Below, one piece after another: positions 1 through 4,617 of a stretch of 6,211 nt of DNA. Below the pieces are notes generated by a model. That model saw nothing but the letters and a program-made list of their open reading frames with translations. It did not search any database and was not told where the DNA came from. Each line of letters begins with the position of its first letter. Within the stretch, counting starts at the first letter, position 1. Position numbers and translations under genes: made by a program. The DNA is from Actinomycetes bacterium (lineage in GTDB: Bacteria; Actinomycetota; Acidimicrobiia; Acidimicrobiales; JAMCPL01), in assembly GCA_021846725.1 (NCBI GenBank), contig JAJZWK010000087.1:1-6211 (forward strand), written 5' to 3'.

Positions 1-2
1 CG

Positions 3-128
3 GCAGAGGAGTCACTACAAGCTGAGAGGCGGCTTCGAGAGGATTACGAGAAGCGCTTTTTACAGATCAGGAGTCAACTCGCCAATTTAGAGGTGATAAT
101 GAAGTCATGGCTGGCTAACCTACAGTAG
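3..128 (+). CDS. C-terminal fragment of a coiled-coil protein, possibly flagellar cap protein FliD
   Basis: This is the 3' end of a gene that enters from the left edge. The frame starting at base 3 is open and ends at TAG 126-128, giving 41 residues. They are rich in Glu, Arg, Lys, Leu and Gln, start AEESLQAERRL and finish SWLANLQ, and look like one long amphipathic helix. The spacing of Tyr, Phe and the hydrophobic positions before a final Trp-Leu resembles the C-terminal helix of FliD, which typically reads roughly F-x-x-L-(E/D)-x-x-(L/M)-x-x-L and then (W/Y)-L-x-x-Q-L. The match needs a one-residue gap, and any coiled-coil C-terminus could look alike, so FliD is only a suggestion. The gene runs convergently with plsX, with 59 bases between the two stop codons. 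A short read into the window without a start codon cannot prove that it is coding, but the composition is protein-like and the two other plus-strand frames are less convincing. Confidence 0.5.
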   Translation, partial: AEESLQAERRLREDYEKRFLQIRSQLANLEVIMKSWLANLQ

Positions 129-187
129 CTATAAGGCTTACTGCTAGGTTGCAGCCAAATAAAGATGGGATTCTTGTACTGGAAATA

Positions 188-1204
188 TCAGCCCACTGAC
201 TGCACTGCGGCACGTAAGTGCTCTTGAAGATCTGATTTGACCAGATCGTTGGCTACCCGCAAGGCAGAGACTATAGCCTTGGAGGAAGATGACCCGTGGC
301 TTATCAGGCAAATGCCGTCCACTCCAAGCAACATGGCACCTCCTACATTGTCAGGATCAAGCTTTTCTATTGTAAGGCTAAGCTGCTCAAAAAGAACCTT
401 CCCTGCAGCTCGCGTGGATTCGTCGTGGCCTATTGCACCCATGAGAGCATCTACAAAGAACTTCAAAGAACCCTCCAGTGCCTTTAATGCCACATTGCCC
501 GTAAAGCCATCCGTGACCACTACGTCTGCTGCCCCTTGCATCAGGTCTCTACCCTCTACATTTCCAATGAAAGTAAACTCTGAAGTGACTAGGTCAGCCA
601 ACAACTTATGTGCTTCTTTCACGTCGGCATTTCCTTTTGTAGATTCCTCGCCATTAGACAGAATTGCTACCCTTGGATTGTCCAATCCGTAACGAGCCTT
701 ACTGAACACAGCACCCATCGTTGCGAACTGAACCAGCATACTAGCTGGGCAATCTATATTAGCTCCGGAATCAAGAAATACAGTAGGAATATCAGTGGAG
801 TTTGGAATTGGAGTTGCAATTGCAGGCCGTAGTATACCTTTTACCCTTCCCATCCTGAATAATGCACTAGCCATAGTGGCTCCCGTATTACCAGCACTGA
901 CCATAGCGGATGCCATCCCGTCTCTCACCAATTCAGCTGCGCGAACAAGGGAAGAATCTTTTTTGCGACGCACGCTAGTTGCAGGATCATCGTCCATACC
1001 TATTACCTCTGAGCAATTCACGACCGGAATGTCTCCTGTATCTCCAATAGCATCAGCCATTCCAGTCAAGATGATGGGGATACCATACTGCTCATGAGCA
1101 ATCAAGGCACCCTTGACTATCTCCGAAGGTGCGTAATCGCCCCCCATGGCATCCAGCGCTACGGGCAACTGCTGGGATGCGCCATTATCTGCAAGATTGA
1201 TCAA
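188..1204 (-). CDS. plsX: Phosphate acyltransferase PlsX
   Basis: PlsX makes acyl-phosphate from acyl-ACP and inorganic phosphate. PlsY then uses it to acylate glycerol-3-phosphate, the first step of phospholipid synthesis in most bacteria. PlsX is a peripheral membrane enzyme. The 338 residues match the family's usual length. Hallmarks are VALDAMGGDYAP near residue 15, SAGNTGATMAS near 103, LDSGAN near 143, a GNVEGRDL segment followed by DVVVTDGFTGN near 215-236, and a late GGAMLLGVDG...SHGSSS. The start is TTG at 1204, directly after the rpmF TAA. A GAGG lies 8 bases upstream, inside the last rpmF codons, which suggests translational coupling. A second in-frame TTG (1166-1168) would give the more compact MPVALDAMGGD start but has no visible ribosome site. 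The rpmF-plsX pairing is widespread in bacteria. Here plsX is the last gene of the run, and neither rnc nor fab genes follow. Confidence 0.96.
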   Translation of the reverse strand: MINLADNGASQQLPVALDAMGGDYAPSEIVKGALIAHEQYGIPIILTGMADAIGDTGDIPVVNCSEVIGMDDDPATSVRRKKDSSLVRAAELVRDGMASAMVSAGNTGATMASALFRMGRVKGILRPAIATPIPNSTDIPTVFLDSGANIDCPASMLVQFATMGAVFSKARYGLDNPRVAILSNGEESTKGNADVKEAHKLLADLVTSEFTFIGNVEGRDLMQGAADVVVTDGFTGNVALKALEGSLKFFVDALMGAIGHDESTRAAGKVLFEQLSLTIEKLDPDNVGGAMLLGVDGICLISHGSSSSKAIVSALRVANDLVKSDLQEHLRAAVQSVG

Positions 1205-1384
1205 TTAGTCGACCTCGACGACTTGGCGTCCTTTGTACCATCCACAGTTGGGGCAAACTACATGGGGCAACTTTGCGCTATGGCACTGTGGACACAGGCT
1301 TCTGGCTGGCTGAGTCAATTTCCAGTTCGCGGCGCGCCTCTGCCTATGCTTTGCTCGTGAAGTCTTTTTCTTTGGTACCGGCAA
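1205..1384 (-). CDS. rpmF: 50S ribosomal protein L32 (bL32), zinc-ribbon form
   Basis: This gene encodes a small protein of the large ribosomal subunit. Translation from TTG 1382-1384 gives 59 residues, the normal bL32 size. It begins PVPKKKTSRAKHRQRRA, the family's basic N-terminus, continues with ANWKL, and carries CPQC (residues 31-34) and CPNC (44-47) before GWYKGRQVVEVD. The four cysteines form the zinc-binding C+ version of bL32; zinc-free paralogues made under zinc limitation lack them. An in-frame TAG (1388-1390) lies two codons upstream, so the start cannot be further upstream, and no ATG is available. GAGGAG (1392-1397 on the minus strand) sits 7 bases before the TTG, a strong ribosome site. 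The stop TAA at 1205-1207 abuts the plsX start. Expression is presumably shared with yceD upstream and plsX downstream. Confidence 0.97.
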   Translation of the reverse strand: MPVPKKKTSRAKHRQRRAANWKLTQPARSLCPQCHSAKLPHVVCPNCGWYKGRQVVEVD

Positions 1385-1391
1385 TGTCTAT

Positions 1392-1397
1392 CTCCTC
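1392..1397 (-). promoter_or_regulatory. Ribosome binding site of rpmF
   Basis: GAGGAG on the minus strand lies 7 bases before TTG 1382-1384. It decides the rpmF start, since the gene has no ATG or GTG candidate at the N-terminus of the conserved protein. Confidence 0.85.
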
Positions 1398-1433
1398 AAT
1401 TCATATAAGCCACTTGTTGAACTCATGAAGAGT

Positions 1434-2036
1434 CTACACGAAATAATACCGCTCGGTTTTCAGATTATCAAGAGCTTTCCATCGCGGATCTACAGATGGA
1501 TTACAAGAACACTTCTCCTCATTAAGATCTGCCCCACAATCAGGACATATACCCCTACAATCAGGAGAACACAGTGGAGTAAGGGGTAATTCAGTTACAA
1601 TTGCATCACGTACCATAGGCTCCAAGTCAATCATGCCGTTAGCTATAGGATATATCAGCTCATCCTCAGGATTCTTCTGGTACATCTCACTTATTTCCAG
1701 TGACAAATCACCACCCACATCAGCCAGACACCTTCTACAACTACCATGCCATTGCGTAGAAATGACACCAGTGACCAACACAGTATGCCCTCTAGCCACA
1801 AACTCAATGTCTATATCTATCCGTTCGGAAGGCAACACCGACACGTCTAGACAGCTTAAATCCTCAAGAGTAACTCCGACAGAGATGCTCTTGGGTACTC
1901 CAGGATGTTTCAGTAACTCGTTTGCGGAATAACATAAAGCATCATCCGTCCCCACAACGGAGGCATGCTTTACTCCCTGCGTGTTCACCTGCCTATTTCG
2001 GGTAAAATTATACCCAGCCTGTCTGCGTTCTCCCAT
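1434..2036 (-). CDS. yceD: DUF177 / YceD family protein, probable 50S assembly factor
   Basis: The family is a near-universal partner of rpmF and is thought to act in 23S rRNA or large-subunit maturation. Its biochemical function is not firmly settled. The 200 residues show the family layout: a beta-rich N-terminal part (roughly 45-120) containing the CRRC pair (residues 100-103), then the diagnostic C-terminal block from about 148: ELPLTPLCSPDCRGICPDCG, then DLN, a CSC triplet, and DPRWKALDNL. Eight cysteines in pairs (100/103, 156/160, 164/167, 176/178) suggest metal binding. ATG 2034-2036 is preceded by AGGGT at 5 bases. The first 30 or so residues look unlike family N-termini and may be non-conserved; a GTG at codon 17 is an alternative start but its ribosome site is poor. 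The gene starts 18 bases after the sepIVA-like gene stops and ends 49 bases before rpmF. Confidence 0.92.
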   Translation of the reverse strand: MGERRQAGYNFTRNRQVNTQGVKHASVVGTDDALCYSANELLKHPGVPKSISVGVTLEDLSCLDVSVLPSERIDIDIEFVARGHTVLVTGVISTQWHGSCRRCLADVGGDLSLEISEMYQKNPEDELIYPIANGMIDLEPMVRDAIVTELPLTPLCSPDCRGICPDCGADLNEEKCSCNPSVDPRWKALDNLKTERYYFV

Positions 2037-2054
2037 GTCCTACCCTGGTCAAAC

Positions 2055-3158
2055 TCATGCCTTGTCCTGATCAAAAAAGTGCCTGCTGGAATCATCTTCT
2101 TCGTCACTATCCGTACTGCCGTTATCCGAATCTCTGATCGGCCTATCCGTGTTAGAACCTCTCTTGGTCTGACTACCCTGACCCGTAGAATGAGTATCTG
2201 TATGCCTTTCTCTTGTCGGCTGCGCCCCTGCCTGTTGCATCCCTGCTGGCCGCCCCCTCAATGGCTGCTCTCTAGCTGGCTTCTCTACAACTGGCTGCAC
2301 CCCGTGCCTATTTGGACGCATATCATCAGAACTGCTAACAGTAACTACCTCAGAATCGGTGGTCGATGATGATACATTCTTTCGTGGCACACCTGACTTC
2401 TGTGGCACACCTGATGCACTTGCCTTTGATGGAGTAGCTGAGACATCTGATGCATCCACAGCAAACGACGCAGACGACGCACGCCCAGACGATGAGACAG
2501 CTGACACGCCTGAAGCATCCACATCACTTGACACACCTACATCAGCTACAGTTCTAGTAGACATTGGCGACTCAACAAAGCGTTTGTCGCCAGAAGAATT
2601 ACCTGTTCTGGCGGTCGAAGATGCATTGGAAAAATCTGTTCCCGCGGTCGAAGATACCATCTTTTCCCGCCCTTCACGCACTGACCGCAAGATGCGATCG
2701 AGTGATACCTCAAAAGCAGCCAGCCTCTTGTCGCAGTATTCATCCACGGCACGACGTATCCTATTGGCCTCACCGTTAGCCTCATCTACGATACGCTGCG
2801 CACTACGTCTCGCCTCACGTACTATCTCGCTCCTTTGAACCATACGCTCTGCCTGAGCACGTACGTCATCGAGTATTTCTTGCGCTTCGCGCTCACGTTG
2901 AGCAAGAAAGCTATCCTTCTCCTCTATCATATTGCGCGCTTCAGCCAACTCTTTTGGCAATGCATCAATAGCCTCTTCTATCAACTCTGTCAGTTCGTCA
3001 CGATCAATCTTGACATATGATGAAAACAGAGCTTGATGTGCATTGTGCAATACATACAACACATCATGTAGTATGGCCTCACTACGGATGTCAAATGCCT
3101 TGGCATGCTTTGCCGCCCTCTGTAGTGCTTCTCTTGCTTTATCTGGGTCATCCTTCAT
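2055..3158 (-). CDS. DivIVA-domain coiled-coil protein, SepIVA-like septation or envelope-growth factor
   Basis: The N-terminal half (residues 1 to about 168) is almost entirely helical and charged. It includes a segment LPKELAEARNMIEEKDSFLAQ, several EAQEIL/EANRIRR-type heptads, and EYCDKRLAAFE near 140-150, typical of the actinobacterial DivIVA-like proteins encoded between coaD and DUF177 genes. In mycobacteria this neighbour of the DUF177 gene is SepIVA, which localises to septa and poles and is needed for division; transfer of that role here is inference. From about residue 170 to 367 the protein is low complexity: first Ser/Ala/Val/Asp/Thr-rich, then Arg/Gln/Pro/Gly-rich, ending in an acidic stretch and RHFFDQDKA. 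The conserved-looking FFDQD tip suggests a functional C-terminal motif on a disordered tether. I chose ATG 3156-3158 because it makes an ATGA overlap with the coaD stop and follows GGAGGT by 5 bases. The ATG at 3173 would put that ribosome site inside the gene. Confidence 0.85.
   Translation of the reverse strand: MKDDPDKAREALQRAAKHAKAFDIRSEAILHDVLYVLHNAHQALFSSYVKIDRDELTELIEEAIDALPKELAEARNMIEEKDSFLAQREREAQEILDDVRAQAERMVQRSEIVREARRSAQRIVDEANGEANRIRRAVDEYCDKRLAAFEVSLDRILRSVREGREKMVSSTAGTDFSNASSTARTGNSSGDKRFVESPMSTRTVADVGVSSDVDASGVSAVSSSGRASSASFAVDASDVSATPSKASASGVPQKSGVPRKNVSSSTTDSEVVTVSSSDDMRPNRHGVQPVVEKPAREQPLRGRPAGMQQAGAQPTRERHTDTHSTGQGSQTKRGSNTDRPIRDSDNGSTDSDEEDDSSRHFFDQDKA
2384..2419 (-). 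repeat. 18-bp direct duplication in the sepIVA-like tail
   Basis: On the plus strand GTGGCACACCTGA occurs at 2384-2396 and again at 2402-2414, offset by exactly 18 bases. In the protein this gives GVPQKS followed by GVPRKN. A 12-base word GCGGTCGAAGAT is likewise found at 2611-2622 and 2644-2655, 33 bases apart. Both offsets are multiples of three, so the frame is kept. They point to expansion of the disordered tail by short duplications. Confidence 0.7.
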
Positions 3159-3640
3159 TGAGTACCTCCACATTTTAGCTTAAGCTGCTCAGCAACCGGA
3201 GCCGGCACAAACCCGCTTACATCACCATTGAATCTTGCAACCTCTCTGAGCAGACGTGATGCTATAAACGAGGACATGGAGTCAGTAGGTATAAATATGG
3301 TATCTATCCCCGATAATTGGTAGTTCATCTGAGCCATCTGCAACTCGTTCTCGAAGTCAGTAACAGCACGTAATCCCTTTACAATTGCGTTGGCACCGAC
3401 ATCCTTGGCCACATTGACAACTAACGTACTGATAGCCACTATACGTACCCTGTCAAGATGCGTAACCGATCGTTCTATCATCTCTTGGCGTTCTTTCAAT
3501 GTAAACATGGGGTCAGTTTTTTGCGGGTTTCGCAGTACAGCGACCACGACTTGATCGAACATCTTTACTGCACGCTCTACTACTTCGAGATGGCCATTAT
3601 GAAATGGATCAAATGATCCAGGGAACAAAACGGTTGTCAA
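3155..3640 (-). CDS. coaD: Phosphopantetheine adenylyltransferase CoaD (PPAT)
   Basis: CoaD transfers AMP from ATP to 4'-phosphopantetheine, giving dephospho-CoA, the penultimate step of coenzyme A synthesis in the cytosol. The 161 residues are the standard length. The nucleotidyltransferase signature is clear: GSFDPFHNGH (residues 8-17) with the HxGH version of the (T/H)xGH motif, VKGLRAVTDFENELQMAQMN (87-106) for substrate binding, and SSFIASRLLREVARF near 123-137, the late ISSxxxR-type ATP site. Lys88 stands where E. coli has Arg88; VKGLR is usual in actinobacteria, so this is not a defect. The start is TTG 3638-3640: GGAGGT sits 9 bases upstream and the protein begins exactly at the conserved first strand, MTTVLFPGSFD. 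The stop overlaps the next gene's ATG. It is separated from rsmD by 155 bases and may have its own promoter. Confidence 0.97.
   Translation of the reverse strand: MTTVLFPGSFDPFHNGHLEVVERAVKMFDQVVVAVLRNPQKTDPMFTLKERQEMIERSVTHLDRVRIVAISTLVVNVAKDVGANAIVKGLRAVTDFENELQMAQMNYQLSGIDTIFIPTDSMSSFIASRLLREVARFNGDVSGFVPAPVAEQLKLKCGGTQ
3164..3169 (-). promoter_or_regulatory. Ribosome binding site deciding the sepIVA-like start
   Basis: GGAGGT on the minus strand, 5 bases before ATG 3156-3158, lies within the last codons of coaD. It favours the 367-residue product over a start at 3173 and suggests translational coupling with coaD. Confidence 0.85.
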
Positions 3641-3649
3641 TTGCTACTT

Positions 3650-3655
3650 ACCTCC
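3650..3655 (-). promoter_or_regulatory. Ribosome binding site of coaD
   Basis: GGAGGT on the minus strand lies 9 bases before TTG 3638-3640. No ATG or GTG exists at a sensible position, so this site supports the TTG start. Confidence 0.8.
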
Positions 3656-3700
3656 ATAGACTATACATAGATACTACTACCTAGAATGATAAAATGCCAT

Positions 3701-3747
3701 CCACAAAGTCTGACATCCTCCCCATGGCCAAAGCCAGGGGCTTGTGG
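3701..3747 (-). repeat. Two-part palindrome upstream of coaD, resembling an IS200/IS605-type (TnpB) right end
   Basis: Outer arms CCACAA (3701-3706) and TTGTGG (3742-3747) pair over 6 bp. Inside them is a hairpin: CCCC (3720-3723), a bulged A, TGGC (3725-3728), loop CAAA, GCCA (3733-3736), GGGG (3737-3740). A 13-base unpaired stretch (3707-3719, including TGACATCCT) lies on one side only. Read on the minus strand, the core is AAGCCCC, TGGCTTTGGCCA, then GGGGAGGATGTCA. From memory this is very close to the hairpin plus GGGGAGGATGTCA ending common at the 3' ends of IS200/IS605 and solo-tnpB elements, where it also forms the end of the omega RNA. No transposase or tnpB is present, so it would be a remnant, a solo end or a small non-autonomous copy. 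A plain regulatory hairpin is the alternative. There is no U-run, so it is not a standard terminator. Confidence 0.5.
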
Positions 3748-3795
3748 AACGCGACATGCTGGCCGCACCAATCTTAGAATCGACGGCACAACTAC

Positions 3796-4518
3796 TCAGG
3801 TAGCAGATGAGGCACGCATACGTAATACCGTAACCATGGTGCCACCATATCTATGCTGTTTTACTACCTCCCATCCAGATGGAATAACGTAGTCACCTGG
3901 CCTCGTCTCTATCACGGCAAATGATGCACGCAACTTACTCAATAAATTACCACCTATAACCGGCATCCTCTTGTCTACCCTCTTCTCGCTTGAGTCGACA
4001 GGACCGCTGTGTCCGACAGATTCACTACGTACACCATGACCACTGCGTACACCATGACCACTGTGTCCTACAGGATCACCAAAATGATCATCAACAACAG
4101 AGTAGGTACCAGGTATAGAACAGACCAGATCGTATGGTGCATCTACAAACGCAATGTCAAACATACTACTCGATTGCAGGAATCTATCTACTCGAGAATG
4201 GACAATACTGTACTTACTCACCGGAACGCCAAGGTCATCAAGATTCTGTTTTATGCTCATTGCCGCACGATGATTAGACTCTACAAATGTCACCCTACCT
4301 GCCCCCCTGGAAATAGCTTCGATGCCCAGCATGCCAGTACCAGCATAAAGGTCCACTACCTCAGCACCTTCAATTACCCCAAGTGCTCCGGGTATGGGTA
4401 TACTGCCTACCATATCGAAGATAGCCTTACGCACCAATGCCGAAGTAGGACGTAAGTTTACCGCACCATGAGGATAACGTATATTCCTCCCCTTGTAGGT
4501 ACCACCGATAATCTTCAT
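3796..4518 (-). CDS. rsmD: 16S rRNA (guanine966-N2)-methyltransferase RsmD
   Basis: RsmD methylates G966 of 16S rRNA using S-adenosylmethionine, acting on assembled or nearly assembled 30S subunits. The 240 residues include the N-terminal MKIIGGTYKGRNI, LRPTSALVRKAIFDMV (residues 22-37), the SAM-binding loop VVDLYAGTGMLGIEAISRGA (54-73) and the acidic strand end VTFVESN (76-82). Two features are odd. The catalytic (D/N)PPY motif reads DAPY (126-129), from codon GCA where proline would be CCA. A low-complexity insert of about 45 residues (roughly 140-185) follows it, with two GHGVRS copies and two VGHSG copies; typical RsmD is around 180-200 residues. The C-terminal part resumes with the normal FAVIETR and a final beta strand, so the fold should survive. 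ATG 4516-4518 has only a weak ribosome site but overlaps the end of a small open frame running from recG. Confidence 0.93.
   Translation of the reverse strand: MKIIGGTYKGRNIRYPHGAVNLRPTSALVRKAIFDMVGSIPIPGALGVIEGAEVVDLYAGTGMLGIEAISRGAGRVTFVESNHRAAMSIKQNLDDLGVPVSKYSIVHSRVDRFLQSSSMFDIAFVDAPYDLVCSIPGTYSVVDDHFGDPVGHSGHGVRSGHGVRSESVGHSGPVDSSEKRVDKRMPVIGGNLLSKLRASFAVIETRPGDYVIPSGWEVVKQHRYGGTMVTVLRMRASSAT
4023..4070 (-). repeat. 18-bp tandem repeat inside rsmD
   Basis: On the plus strand CACTACGTACACCATGAC (4023-4040) is followed directly by CACTGCGTACACCATGAC (4041-4058), one mismatch, and by a partial third copy starting CACTGTGTCCTAC (4059-4071). Each full unit adds six residues (GHGVRS) to the insert after the catalytic motif of RsmD, keeping the frame. 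Confidence 0.9.
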
Positions 4519-4616
4519 AGCTTCATATAGTGAACCGATTCACCGGCATCACCCACTCGGTCGTCACCCACTCGGTCGTCGTCCACTCGGTCGTCGTCCA
4601 CTCGGTCGTCACCCAC
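4515..4616 (-). CDS. Possible small ORF bridging recG and rsmD (33 residues, repeat-encoded)
   Basis: A frame starting at GTG 4614-4616, eight bases inside the end of recG, runs to TGA 4515-4517, whose bases overlap the rsmD ATG as ATGA. The product would be four pentads of the form V(G/D)DDR followed by VGDAGESVHYMKL, a very acidic, repetitive peptide. The frame has TAA directly before the GTG, so it is not an in-frame extension of anything upstream. No good ribosome site precedes it. It could simply be chance: a 15-bp repeat free of stops in one frame gives an open frame automatically. Its tidy ATGA junction with rsmD and overlap with recG are what make it worth listing; it might serve as a translational bridge. 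Confidence 0.25.
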   Translation of the reverse strand: MGDDRVDDDRVDDDRVGDDRVGDAGESVHYMKL

Positions 4617-4617
4617 T
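4551..4617. repeat. 15-bp tandem repeat array across the recG stop codon
   Basis: Four full units on the plus strand lie at 4551-4565, 4566-4580, 4581-4595 and 4596-4610, followed by a partial fifth (4611-4617). Units are ACCCACTCGGTCGTC (twice) and GTCCACTCGGTCGTC (twice). The recG stop TGA (4609-4611) lies at the edge of the array, and the repeat fills most of the 90-base spacer between recG and rsmD. On the minus strand the unit is GTGGGTGACGACCGA or GTGGACGACGACCGA. Confidence 0.95.

Noticed and set aside
135..155. Hairpin terminator between the convergent gene and plsX
   Set aside because: Only 4-bp stems are possible (CTGC 141-144 with GCAG 151-154, or GGCT 135-138 with AGCC 152-155), with no T-run on either strand.
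3171..3173. ATG as the start of the sepIVA-like gene
   Set aside because: The GGAGGT site lies just downstream of it and is ideally spaced for ATG 3156-3158, which also gives the ATGA overlap with coaD.
3660..3666. Promoter -10 element (TATAGT) for coaD on the minus strand
   Set aside because: The hexamer is plausible, but no -35-like sequence lies at 16-18 bases, so the call would be little better than chance.
3701..3747. Rho-independent terminator of rsmD
   Set aside because: The stem is interrupted by a 13-base one-sided loop, and no U-run follows directly on the minus strand.
4551..4617. CRISPR-like array
   Set aside because: Units are 15 bp and directly abutting, with no spacers; it is a simple tandem repeat.
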